From the NCBI GenBank assembly GCA_020723325.1, contig DYJD01000013.1, forward strand, positions 1 to 64,000: 64,000 nt of DNA, read 5' to 3'. How positions within the stretch are numbered: the stretch's first letter is position 1; every line of letters begins with the position of its first letter. The position numbers and the translations under genes were made by a program. Origin of the DNA: Desulfosudis oleivorans (GTDB lineage: Bacteria > Desulfobacterota > Desulfobacteria > Desulfobacterales > SURF-7). A model generated the notes under the pieces. That model saw only the letters and a list, made by a program, of their open reading frames with translations, ran no database searches and was not told the origin of the DNA. Positions 56,295 to 64,000 of the stretch are shown here, one piece after another.

Positions 56295-57892
56295 AGGCCC
56301 AACATATCTCCCAATCCGCTTTGGAATCCTATCTGTGGAATGCCGCCGTTCTCCTGCGCGGCACCATTGATGCCGGGGACTATAAACAATTCATTTTCCC
56401 GCTGCTGTTCTACAAGCGCCTGTGCGACGTGTACGACGAGGAGCTGGCCGATGCGCTGGAGGAATCCGGCGGCGATCAGGAATACGCGACGCTTCCCGAA
56501 CAGCACCGCTTCCAGATCCCGGAAGATGCCCACTGGAAGGCCACCCGCACCAAGGTCAAGAATGTTGGCAAGGCCATCCAGGACGCCCTGCGGGCCATTG
56601 AGACGGCCAACCCCGATAATCTGTACGGGGTTTTCGGCGATGCCCAGTGGACCAACAAGGACCGCCTGCCGGACCACATGCTGCGTGAGCTGATCGAGCA
56701 TTTCAGCTCGCAGACGCTTTCACTCGCAAACTGCCCGGAGGATGAGCTGGGCGTGGGTTACGAGTTTCTGATCAAGAAGTTTGCCGACGATTCCGGCCAC
56801 ACCGCTGCGGAGTTCTATACCAATCGCACCGTGGTCCATTTGATGACCGAGATCCTCGAACCCAAGCCGGGCGAGTCGATCTATGACCCCACCTGCGGTT
56901 CGGCGGGCATGCTGCTCTCCGCCGTGGCCCATCTGAAACGGCAGAACAAGGAGTGGCGGAACCTGCGGTTATTCGGCCAGGAGCGTAACCTGCTCACCTC
57001 GGCTATCGGCCGGATGAACCTGTTCCTGCACGGCATTGAGGACTTCCGCATCGTCCGGGACGATACGCTGGCCAATCCCGCTTTTGTCGAAGGCGACCGG
57101 CTCATGCAGTTCGATGTGGTCCTGGCCAATCCACCGTATTCCATCAAGCAGTGGAACCGCGATGCCTGGTCCGCCGATCCTTGGGGCCGCAACATCTACG
57201 GCACCCCGCCCCAAGGCCGCGCCGACTACGCCTTCTGGCAGCACATCATCAAGAGTATGAAGGCCAAGACTGGACGCTGCGCCATTCTGTTTCCGCATGG
57301 AGTTCTCTTCCGTAACGAAGAATCTGCTATGCGCGAAAAGCTGATCGCCCATGACTTGGTGGAGTGCGTGCTGGGCCTCGGACCCAATCTCTTTTACAAT
57401 TCACCCATGGAAGCCTGCGTCGTCATCTGCCGGATGAACAAGTCCAAAGAGCGCAGAAATAAGGTGCTCTTCATCAACGCGGTAAGCGAGGTGACCCGTG
57501 AGCGGGCGCAGAGTTTCCTCACCGAAGACCACATTCAGCGTATTGTCACTGCCTACCAGGCCTTTGGTGACGAGGACGGCTTTGCCCGGGTGGTCGGCAA
57601 TGACGAGATCCGGGAGAAAGGCAGCAATCTCAGCATCCCGCTCTACGTGCGGGCGGACAACGGAAACCGCAATGGCCACGGAGTGGCCGAAACGGTCACC
57701 CTCAAACAGGCTATAGCGAACTGGCAGGAAAGCTCGATGGCATTGCGGGAGTCAATGGCCGGCCTTTTCGAGATGCTTGAAAAAGACTATCCACAGATGA
57801 CGCAGATTAACGCAGATGAAAACCTTAAAAATAAGCTGCGCGAATCTTCGAAATCCGCAGATTCAACTCATTTCGCGGAGGTCAGGGAGTGA
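56291..57892 (+). CDS. hsdM: Type I restriction-modification methyltransferase subunit (second copy)
   Basis: Adenine methyltransferase subunit of 533 residues, clearly related to the first hsdM but diverged along the whole length. SAM motif I is YDPTCGSAGMLL near 198 and motif IV NPPYSIKQW near 279, both intact. I take the ATG at 56291 (GGAGG ten bases upstream), which overlaps the RAYT stop by four bases. The last 35 or so residues (KDYPQMTQINADEN and onward) are encoded by a CGCAGAT-type dispersed repeat and are not normal for the family. Its stop overlaps the GTG start of the DUF1016 gene. Confidence 0.93.
   Translation: MKAQHISQSALESYLWNAAVLLRGTIDAGDYKQFIFPLLFYKRLCDVYDEELADALEESGGDQEYATLPEQHRFQIPEDAHWKATRTKVKNVGKAIQDALRAIETANPDNLYGVFGDAQWTNKDRLPDHMLRELIEHFSSQTLSLANCPEDELGVGYEFLIKKFADDSGHTAAEFYTNRTVVHLMTEILEPKPGESIYDPTCGSAGMLLSAVAHLKRQNKEWRNLRLFGQERNLLTSAIGRMNLFLHGIEDFRIVRDDTLANPAFVEGDRLMQFDVVLANPPYSIKQWNRDAWSADPWGRNIYGTPPQGRADYAFWQHIIKSMKAKTGRCAILFPHGVLFRNEESAMREKLIAHDLVECVLGLGPNLFYNSPMEACVVICRMNKSKERRNKVLFINAVSEVTRERAQSFLTEDHIQRIVTAYQAFGDEDGFARVVGNDEIREKGSNLSIPLYVRADNGNRNGHGVAETVTLKQAIANWQESSMALRESMAGLFEMLEKDYPQMTQINADENLKNKLRESSKSADSTHFAEVRE
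57783..57880. repeat. CGCAGAT-type dispersed repeat in the 3' end of hsdM copy 2
   Basis: CACAGATGACGCAGATTAAC-type units followed by inverse units (ATCCGCAGATT, TTTCGCGG) fill the last part of the gene. Related sequence is at 61986-62050. The repeat is read in frame and adds a polar tail. Confidence 0.65.
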
Positions 57893-58923
57893 GTGGACTG
57901 AAAAAAAGCAATCCAGTCCCGGACTACACACACCTCCTCGCAGAGGTGAAAGAGCGCGTTCGTGCGGCGCAGTATGCCGCGCTGAAGGCCGTCAACACCG
58001 AGCTGATCGGGCTGTACTGGGACATCGGACGGATGATCGTGGAACGGCAAGCCGGTGAAACCTGGGGCAAGGCAATTGTCCAAAAGCTGGCTGGAGATTT
58101 GCAGCGGGAGTTTCCCGGCGTGGGTGGTTTTTCGGCTTCCAACCTCTGGCGCATGAAAGGTTTTTTTGCAATGTATCAGGGGCTTGAAAAACTCGCACCA
58201 CTGGTGCGAGAAATCGGCTGGAGCCACAATATTGTCATCATGGAGCGTTGTTCCGACCCTCTGGAACGCGAATTCTACATCCGTATGACCCGCAAATTCG
58301 GCTGGTCCAAGAATGTGCTCATTCACCAGATCGACAACCAGAGCTACGAGAAATCCCTGCTCGGCCAGACCAATTTCGATCAGGCACTTACGCCGGAACT
58401 GCGCGCTCAGGCCAAATTGGCGGTGAAGGATGAATACACCTTCGATTTTCTGGAACTGGGCGAGGAACACAGCGAACGGGAGTTGGAACGGGCCCTGATC
58501 GCCCGGATCGAAGACTTCCTGCGGACCATGGGCGGCATGTTCGCCTTTATGGGCAGTCAATATCGGATGGAAATTGACGGTGAAGAGTTCTTTATCGACC
58601 TGCTGCTGTTTCATCGGCGGTTGCGCTGCCTGGTGGCGATTGAGTTGAAAATAGGGAAATTCAGGCCGGAGTTTGTCGGCAAAATGCAGTTCTACTTGAC
58701 CGCACTTGACCGGCAGGTGCGGAATGAAGACGAAAATCCCTCTATTGGGATCATTCTTTGCAAAGAAAAAAGCCGTACGATTGTCGAGTATGCCTTGCAC
58801 GATGCACGCAAGCCCATTGGGGTGGCAACATATAAAATCACCAAGATCTTGCCAAAGGAATTGAGGGGACAGTTGCCGATGCCGGAAGAGATCGCGGCTT
58901 TGCTGGAGGGGATTGAAGGATGA
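57889..58923 (+). CDS. DUF1016 family PDDEXK nuclease (YhcG-like)
   Basis: A 344-residue protein with an N-terminal DUF1016 helical domain (about 10-170: LIGLYWDIGRMIVERQ, WSHNIVIME) and a C-terminal PDDEXK-type domain. The motifs GEEFFIDLLLFHRRLRCLVAIELK at about 230-253 supply the Asp and the E-x-K. YhcG-like proteins often sit inside type I restriction loci; their exact job is not established. The start is the GTG at 57889, overlapping hsdM by four bases, and the end overlaps the next gene by four. Confidence 0.87.
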   Translation: MSGLKKSNPVPDYTHLLAEVKERVRAAQYAALKAVNTELIGLYWDIGRMIVERQAGETWGKAIVQKLAGDLQREFPGVGGFSASNLWRMKGFFAMYQGLEKLAPLVREIGWSHNIVIMERCSDPLEREFYIRMTRKFGWSKNVLIHQIDNQSYEKSLLGQTNFDQALTPELRAQAKLAVKDEYTFDFLELGEEHSERELERALIARIEDFLRTMGGMFAFMGSQYRMEIDGEEFFIDLLLFHRRLRCLVAIELKIGKFRPEFVGKMQFYLTALDRQVRNEDENPSIGIILCKEKSRTIVEYALHDARKPIGVATYKITKILPKELRGQLPMPEEIAALLEGIEG

Positions 58924-59729
58924 GCGCACACCCTCCTTTTGACACGGGTACAGTTGAAGCCATTGCCAAGGTGCTTGGCGAGGCTGGATCAGGAACAGAC
59001 ATCAGTCGATATTTCCAAACGAACGGACTTGTTGATGACTCCGGTGCATCCTCCAAGTGGCGACGGCTCAATTCGGTATTTCTGAAAAGCCAGGCGACGA
59101 CAAAAAGTGCCAATCAGATTCTTGCCTTTGTCAAATCCTATCTTGTCCTAAGTCGCTTTGTTGGAAAACGAGATGAGTTTGAACATCATCGTGGTGAACT
59201 CAATGCGGTCTTGATTCTACACGGCCTTGAGTATGGCAAGGAAGGTCAATTCAAATATACAACTCAAGCCAAAACACTGGATGAAGCCGAGGCACGAGCC
59301 CAGTGTGTTCGCAACAAGTTGGCTCCCCGCAATACTCATCCTGAAGTCTACAAATACTGCCAGCCGGAACTGATGCAGGAAAACTATTTTCACGCCGTTT
59401 TTGAAGCCTGCAAGGGGTTATTCCAAAGAATTCGCGATCTTTCTGGTGTTGAAGCCGATGGTGCCAACCTGATTGACAGAGTCTTCTCGGTTGAAAGGCC
59501 ATTCCTCGCGTTCAACACACTTCAGACCGAAACAGAAAGATCAGAACATAAAGGGTTTGCCCAGCTTCTGAAGGGATGTGCAGCGGCGATCCGTAACCCG
59601 CTGGCGCACGGTCCCAAAATACTTTGGCAGGGAGAGACCGACGCCGCCGATTACCTCACTTTGATTTCCATGCTGCACAGAAAATTGGATCAGTGTGTTA
59701 ATGTTCCTCAAAAGGAGGATTACACATGA
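58920..59729 (+). CDS. Ymh/TIGR02391-like protein
   Basis: A 269-residue soluble protein. The C-terminal half (GVEADGANLIDRVFS, then GCAAAIRNPLAHGPKI) matches what I remember of the Ymh or TIGR02391 family, in which an R-N-P-x-A-H motif resembles HEPN-type RNase active sites. The N-terminal 90 residues are not recognised. It is coupled by four-base overlaps to genes on both sides within the restriction operon, which suggests an accessory defence role. An RNase activity is inference from the motif only. Confidence 0.7.
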   Translation: MSAHPPFDTGTVEAIAKVLGEAGSGTDISRYFQTNGLVDDSGASSKWRRLNSVFLKSQATTKSANQILAFVKSYLVLSRFVGKRDEFEHHRGELNAVLILHGLEYGKEGQFKYTTQAKTLDEAEARAQCVRNKLAPRNTHPEVYKYCQPELMQENYFHAVFEACKGLFQRIRDLSGVEADGANLIDRVFSVERPFLAFNTLQTETERSEHKGFAQLLKGCAAAIRNPLAHGPKILWQGETDAADYLTLISMLHRKLDQCVNVPQKEDYT

Positions 59730-60724
59730 GGTGGTCGACTGATCCAGGCGATCAGAAAAACCTTGTCCAAGCTGTTAATAGTGCGGTCAGTAACGCGTTG
59801 TGCAATTCGACGGACAGCGAGCCACAGATTGTTGCCAATTTGGTTTGGGAGCTCCCACGGGCAATCAATAGAATTGTTTCATCAGGGGGATGGACCCTGC
59901 AATCCGGTGGTGTGTTCGTGCATGCTCAACCATTTGTAAAATGCAATAATTTTCCAGATATAAGTCCTTCATCTGTCGAAATCGGTGACCTTCTATTGCT
60001 CCGGACCGAGGTGCGCGGAGAGCAAGTTTCCAATCGACGCGCATTGTTACTTCAGGCGAAGAAAGCTACCGGTTTCCCTGCCAGGCCTGATAATACAAAC
60101 CAGCTCCATCTTTACAACAGTTGGCCTTCTTTCGAGTATGTGCGTTCAACAAAATTTCTGAACGGAAAGAAACGCCATATCACTGGCTTGGACCTATATG
60201 ATGCAAGTCGATTTCTGCTAATTTCAGATCATGGCTGTTGTCACCCCTCACAACCTCGATTCTGTCATCTTTCCTGCCACTCTCAATGTTGCACCCTGAC
60301 TGCATCCCCAACAAATCCTGAATTAAGCCATTACCGCTGTTTTATAAGTGAGCTTATCGATTTTCTGTTAGGAGACGCCGGGAAGGCTTTTGACAGCCCG
60401 CCACCTTCACGAACTCGCAAATGGGACCGGGTCATCGAAGACCTGCGTCTTGTAACAGCAAAACAAAGGTCGACTTTTGTAGGGCGTGCTGCGGGAACTA
60501 TGACAGGAGAACGGGGACAGGGCCATGTCCTTTTCTTTTTATCTGGGGCTCAACCCGCAACTCACGGAATCCTTCGTTCGCTATGGATGGGAGAGTCTTA
60601 TATGTCTGAAAACATGAATGATGGACCACCTCAAGTGCCTGCCAACTGGAGTGGAGAGGATAGTGAGAGTGGCGGAATTTCCATGATCGAATTTATTATC
60701 ACAAACGAGGCTAAAGCAGAATGA
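59726..60724 (+). CDS. Unrecognised protein in restriction operon, possible PDDEXK-like nuclease
   Basis: A 332-residue protein that I cannot assign. Around residues 84-113 the sequence VEIGDLLLLR ... ALLLQAKKATG has the spacing of a restriction-endonuclease fold (acid, then Q-x-K after a hydrophobic strand). Residues 170-208 form a cysteine/histidine cluster (HGCC, CHLSCHSQCC) that could bind zinc or be disulfide-prone. No membrane segment or signal peptide. It overlaps the Ymh-like gene and hsdS by four bases each, so it is made with the restriction subunits. Function is open. Confidence 0.6.
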   Translation: MRWSTDPGDQKNLVQAVNSAVSNALCNSTDSEPQIVANLVWELPRAINRIVSSGGWTLQSGGVFVHAQPFVKCNNFPDISPSSVEIGDLLLLRTEVRGEQVSNRRALLLQAKKATGFPARPDNTNQLHLYNSWPSFEYVRSTKFLNGKKRHITGLDLYDASRFLLISDHGCCHPSQPRFCHLSCHSQCCTLTASPTNPELSHYRCFISELIDFLLGDAGKAFDSPPPSRTRKWDRVIEDLRLVTAKQRSTFVGRAAGTMTGERGQGHVLFFLSGAQPATHGILRSLWMGESYMSENMNDGPPQVPANWSGEDSESGGISMIEFIITNEAKAE

Positions 60725-61902
60725 GCAAGAGATCCCTCAAACCTGGCTGGAATATGGTCAAGTTCGGCGACATTGCCCAGAACGTAGCTGTACGGGTGGA
60801 CCCGGCCGATGCCAGAACCGATGTCTATGTCGGGTTGGAACACCTCGATCCCAGCACAATTCACCTGCGCCAGTGGGGTCATCCGTCCGATGTCACCGGA
60901 CAAAAACTGGCCTTTAAAAAGGGTGATGTGATTTTCGGCCGCCGCCGTGCGTATCAACGCAAACTCGCCGTGGCCGAGTTTGACGGCATCTGCTCGGCAC
61001 ATGCCATGGTCGTCCGAGCAAAGTCAAAAATTATTCTGCCGGAGTTTCTACCTTTCTTCCTGCAGGCCGACATGTTCATGGAACGAGCCATTGAAATATC
61101 GGTGGGCTCTCTCTCACCAACGATCAATTGGAAAACGCTGCGGATGGAAGAATTCCAACTGCCGCCCCTTGATGAACAGAAGCGCATTACCGAGATCCTG
61201 TGGGCGGCGGATGAAGCGGTGGAAAAATATAAGGAATCCGTTGAATTCCTAAATGCTGTGAAGAGTCAAACTCTCCGAGATTCATTGCGACTTGAATCAA
61301 CCTGTGAAGTGATATGTGGCGAACTTTATAGTATCCCACCTCGAAATGGATTCTCGCCTAAAGCTAACGCATCCGGCGCTGGACATCCCACATTGAGTAT
61401 TGGCGCTGTTAGGAATGGAAGGGTTGATCTGAATGGTAATACAAAATTCGCAGAAATCTCGCAATCAGACTTAGAAAAGTTTCGTTTGCGGGCTGGAGAT
61501 ATCTTAATCGTAAGGGGCAACGGTAACAAAAACCTGTGCGGAAAAGCTGGCCTTGTTACGAAGGTTCCAGAGGATTGTTTTTACCCCGATCTTCTGATTC
61601 GAATAGCTTTCGACCCGGAAAGAGTTCTCCCTGATTTTGCAATAGCGCAATGGAATGATCCACTGACACACCGCAATCTCCTATCGTTTGCCAAGTCCAC
61701 GAATGGAATTTGGAAAATCAACGGGAAGGATCTGCGTCAACATAAGCTTCTTGTTCCCAACCTTGATGTCCAAAGAGAAATCGTAAATCAGCTATCAGTC
61801 ATTGGCGCTCGTGAAGACGAGTTGTCCGAGCACATCGAAGTACTTTTTAGGCTTCAACGGCAAATTACGAACGATGTAATAAGGGGAGCCGTCCATGTTT
61901 AA
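60721..61902 (+). CDS. hsdS: Type I restriction-modification specificity subunit
   Basis: DNA-recognition subunit of 393 residues with the usual two target-recognition domains. The first starts WNMVKFGDIAQNVAVRV and ends in QLPPLDEQKRITEILWAADEAVEKYK, a conserved spacer helix. The second ends HKLLVPNLDVQREIVNQL and a second helix. It is the only hsdS in view for two hsdM genes. It overlaps the previous gene by four bases, and its stop overlaps the start of the broken hsdR fragment by eight. Confidence 0.92.
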   Translation: MSKRSLKPGWNMVKFGDIAQNVAVRVDPADARTDVYVGLEHLDPSTIHLRQWGHPSDVTGQKLAFKKGDVIFGRRRAYQRKLAVAEFDGICSAHAMVVRAKSKIILPEFLPFFLQADMFMERAIEISVGSLSPTINWKTLRMEEFQLPPLDEQKRITEILWAADEAVEKYKESVEFLNAVKSQTLRDSLRLESTCEVICGELYSIPPRNGFSPKANASGAGHPTLSIGAVRNGRVDLNGNTKFAEISQSDLEKFRLRAGDILIVRGNGNKNLCGKAGLVTKVPEDCFYPDLLIRIAFDPERVLPDFAIAQWNDPLTHRNLLSFAKSTNGIWKINGKDLRQHKLLVPNLDVQREIVNQLSVIGAREDELSEHIEVLFRLQRQITNDVIRGAVHV

Positions 61903-62074
61903 CGAAGAAAACACTGTCGAACAGATGGTTCTCGACACGCTCTGCGGCAACGTGACTTCGAATATGGTCGCCGAAGAGCAAGCAGACTATCCGCAGATTA
62001 CGCAGATGAAAAGTCAGAAAATAATCTGCGCCCATCTGCGCAATCTGCGAATTCCTGTCTTAGGAGGGATGTGA
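61895..62074 (+). pseudogene. Truncated hsdR 5' fragment
   Basis: A 59-codon frame starting MFNEENTVEQMVLDTLCGNV, closely similar to the start of the hsdR at 63467 (MTYFNEENTVEQLVLDTL). It keeps its own ribosome site (AAGGGGAG). After about 30 codons it enters a CGCAGAT-type repeat (61986-62050) and stops at 62072. It looks like the stump of an earlier hsdR that once followed hsdS directly. Confidence 0.8.
61986..62050. repeat. CGCAGAT-type inverted repeat inside the hsdR fragment
   Basis: CGCAGATTACGCAGATGA at the left faces TCTGCGCCCATCTGCGCAAT at the right across about 20 bases, giving a long imperfect hairpin. It is of the same family as the repeat at 57783 and coincides with the point where the fragment loses similarity to hsdR. 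Confidence 0.7.
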
Positions 62075-62075
62075 A

Positions 62076-63470
62076 TTGAAAGCCTCTGACCTTCTCATCC
62101 AAATTTCCCTCGGGGAAGACAGCAAGCACCAGTTTAAGGTCGATGTGCGTAACGCCGACTCCCTTGCTTCAGAGATGGCCGCCTTCGCGAACTGCGAGGG
62201 CGGAACGATTTATCTGGGCGTGGCTGACGACGGAAGCACACCGGGCCTTGACCAGGCAGACGTTGCCCGGATCAATCAGATCATCAGCAATGCCGCCAGC
62301 CAGCTTGTCAAAAGCCCGCTGACAGTCCGAACTGAAAATGTTGCTCTGCAGAACGGTCGTGTCGTGATCGTGCTGACCGTACCCAAGGGGCTCGATAAAC
62401 CTTACTTCGACAAGAATGGGGTGATCTGGCTGAAGACCGGCGCGGACAAGCGGCGGGTGAACTCCAAGGAGGAACTGCGCCGTCTGTTCCAGATCACGGA
62501 CCAGTTTCATGCCGACGAACTGCCGACCAAGGCCGGGATCGACAAGCTGGACAAGTTGCGTTTCCGCGATTTTCTGCGGGACGTTTACAAACAGGACCAT
62601 CCTGACAATCAGGAAGAGTTGACGCGCCTGCTCCAGAACATGAATCTGGCTACAGATGGCGGGAAGCTTAACCTGGCCGGCCTGCTCATGTTTGCCGAAC
62701 GACCGGAAATCATCAAGCCGCAGTTCGTGCTCAAGGCCATCCGCTACCCCGGCAACCGGATTCATGCGACTGATTATGTGGATACGGAAGACTTTGCCGG
62801 GCCATTGCCAAAAATTTTCGATGACGCCATCGCTTTTGTAATGCGCAACCTCCACAAGGTCCAGGCGGGTCGAGGTGTGAACGCGCCCGGGCAGCCCGAA
62901 ATCCCCGAAAGCGTGTTCGAGGAACTGCTGGTGAACGCCTTGGTTCACCGTGATTATTTGGTGAGCGCGCCGGTCCGGCTTTTTATCTTTGACAATCGTA
63001 TCGAGATCGTCAGTCCCGGCCACCTACCCAACAACCTGACCGTGGAGAAGATACGAACGGGAAACACCAACATCCGCAATCCGATCCTGGTCTCCTATGT
63101 GGCCAAGGGGCTGCTGCCCTACCATGGGCTCGGTTCCGGCATCAATCGCGCCCTGTCGGAATGGTCAATGATCGACTTCACCGATGACCGTGACGGCTGC
63201 CTGTTCACCGCGACAGTTCACCGGAAATCGATAAATGAGATGGAATTGGTGAATATTGTGCCGAAAAGTTCACCAAAAAGTTCACCAAAAACCGATCAGC
63301 AGATCATAGAGCTGATGCTCGCAAATGCCTCAATCACGACAGAACAGTTGGGGGCAGCCCTGGGCGTCACCAAGCGGGCTGTACTGAAGCAGATTGAAAA
63401 ACTCAAAGATCAGGGACGGCTGCAACGAGTCGGGCCTGCCAGGGGCGGCCACTGGGAGGTACTGAAATGA
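62076..63470 (+). CDS. AlbA_2/Schlafen-type ATP-binding protein
   Basis: A 464-residue protein. The N-terminal AlbA_2/Schlafen domain (about 10-125) contains EMAAFANCEGGTIYLGV. A GHKL-like ATP-binding half (about 255-390) has ELLVNALVHRDY, NRIEIVSPG and YHGLGSGINRAL, and a C-terminal winged helix (410-464) follows (ITTEQLGAALGVTKRAVLKQIEKL). Such proteins are called RNA-binding or transcriptional regulators, and they are frequent in defence islands without a settled role. The start is TTG at 62076, with AGGAGG eight bases upstream. It overlaps hsdR by four bases and separates hsdS from hsdR. Confidence 0.87.
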   Translation: MKASDLLIQISLGEDSKHQFKVDVRNADSLASEMAAFANCEGGTIYLGVADDGSTPGLDQADVARINQIISNAASQLVKSPLTVRTENVALQNGRVVIVLTVPKGLDKPYFDKNGVIWLKTGADKRRVNSKEELRRLFQITDQFHADELPTKAGIDKLDKLRFRDFLRDVYKQDHPDNQEELTRLLQNMNLATDGGKLNLAGLLMFAERPEIIKPQFVLKAIRYPGNRIHATDYVDTEDFAGPLPKIFDDAIAFVMRNLHKVQAGRGVNAPGQPEIPESVFEELLVNALVHRDYLVSAPVRLFIFDNRIEIVSPGHLPNNLTVEKIRTGNTNIRNPILVSYVAKGLLPYHGLGSGINRALSEWSMIDFTDDRDGCLFTATVHRKSINEMELVNIVPKSSPKSSPKTDQQIIELMLANASITTEQLGAALGVTKRAVLKQIEKLKDQGRLQRVGPARGGHWEVLK

Positions 63471-64000
63471 CCTACTTCAACGAGGAAAATACGGTTGAAC
63501 AACTCGTGCTGGACACTCTGACTGACAGGGACAATCAGTGGAGAATCGCCGATCCGCAAGCCGACTATCTTGCTTCACACTTCACCCTTCACATTTCAAG
63601 CCTCAAATGGCGCTTCGTGGCAGCCGAGGAGCTGCCCCGTCAGCACTCCGAGGTACTGGTGGAGTCGATGGTGCGCGATGCCCTCATCCGCCTGAACCCG
63701 GAAATCAAGGCCCAACCCGACCGCGCCGACGAGGTGCTCTATCGCCTGCGGACCATTCCACTGTCGGTGCAGAGCGAAGGCCTGGTGCGGGCCAACGAAC
63801 TGTTTTCCGAATGGCTGCGGGGCGAGAAGTCCATGCCCTTCGGCGAACGCGGCGAACATATGCCGGTGCGCCTGATCGATTTCGAGGATTTGAGCAACAA
63901 CGATTACGTGGTCACCAACCAGTGGGTCTACCCGGTCAAGGAAGGCGGACGCCGCTTCGACATCGTCATACTGGTCAACGGCTTCCCGCTGGTGATCGGC
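63467..64000 (+). CDS. hsdR: Type I restriction endonuclease subunit R, N-terminal part (runs off the window)
   Basis: The first 178 residues of HsdR. FNEENTVEQLVLDTL at the start is followed by a short insert, then FVAAEELPRQHSEVLVESMVRDALIRLNP and LSNNDYVVTNQW. The sequence ends at RRFDIVILVNGFPLVIG, which is the PDDEXK nuclease region before its E-x-K. The helicase domains lie beyond the window. The start overlaps the AlbA_2-type gene stop (ATGA). Residues about 35-47 (LASHFTLHISSLK) look repeat-derived (TTCACACTTCACCC). Confidence 0.9.
   Translation, partial: MTYFNEENTVEQLVLDTLTDRDNQWRIADPQADYLASHFTLHISSLKWRFVAAEELPRQHSEVLVESMVRDALIRLNPEIKAQPDRADEVLYRLRTIPLSVQSEGLVRANELFSEWLRGEKSMPFGERGEHMPVRLIDFEDLSNNDYVVTNQWVYPVKEGGRRFDIVILVNGFPLVIG

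Overview
The window looks like a piece of chromosome from an anaerobic deltaproteobacterium-like organism (Desulfobacterota is my best guess). This is inferred from gene content: a four-subunit ferredoxin-dependent 2-oxoacid oxidoreductase, SelB, oxygen-independent HemW-type radical SAM chemistry, glycogen synthesis, very large sensor proteins and many short dispersed repeats at gene ends. No rRNA or taxonomic marker is present, so the assignment is not proven.

Layout. 0-7.4 kb: a Yej/Opp-type peptide importer (yejB, yejE and two ATPases on the minus strand) with an alpha/beta hydrolase in front; its substrate-binding protein is encoded convergently on the plus strand. 7.4-8.8 kb: rlmD. 8.9-24.4 kb: a five-gene minus-strand operon which I read as a rewired SiaABCD-type signalling system. 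It holds two giant pseudokinase-ATPase-GAF-PAS-SpoIIE phosphatases, a hybrid histidine kinase whose C-terminus is a SiaB-like kinase domain, a SiaC-like switch protein (DUF1987) and a GGDEF cyclase. The two giants share a 1197-bp apparently identical 3' tract. 24.8-29.6 kb: a second alpha/beta hydrolase, a methyl-accepting chemotaxis protein and hemW, separated by repeat-rich spacers. 29.8-33.9 kb: korDABC and a radical SAM protein. 34.1-37.6 kb: glgC-glgA-ydcF-like operon. 38.1-42.7 kb: a 1535-residue secreted repeat protein ending in a malectin-like domain. 42.8-46.1 kb: a DUF2333-like membrane protein, selB and a 57-residue membrane protein. 46.48-46.69 kb: tRNA-His and tRNA-Arg.

From 46.69 kb to the window end lies accessory DNA. 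A tyrosine integrase abuts the 3' end of tRNA-Arg. It is followed by an excisionase-like HTH gene, two replication-type genes, a gene-free stretch with iteron-like TGTCCAATGAAAA repeats, and a TOTE-type primase-helicase-phospholipase-D-like protein. Then comes a tightly overlapping plus-strand defence operon: hsdM, a REP-associated tyrosine transposase carrying its own REPIN, a second hsdM, a DUF1016 nuclease, a Ymh-family protein, an unrecognised protein with a possible PDDEXK signature, hsdS, a broken hsdR start, an AlbA_2/Schlafen-type ATPase, and hsdR running off the end.

The two most interesting regions are the Sia-like operon (8.9-24.4 kb), where kinase, phosphatase and cyclase appear joined to multi-input sensors, and the composite type I restriction island (54.1-64 kb). 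All function calls come from reading the sequence and from memory of families; no searches were run.
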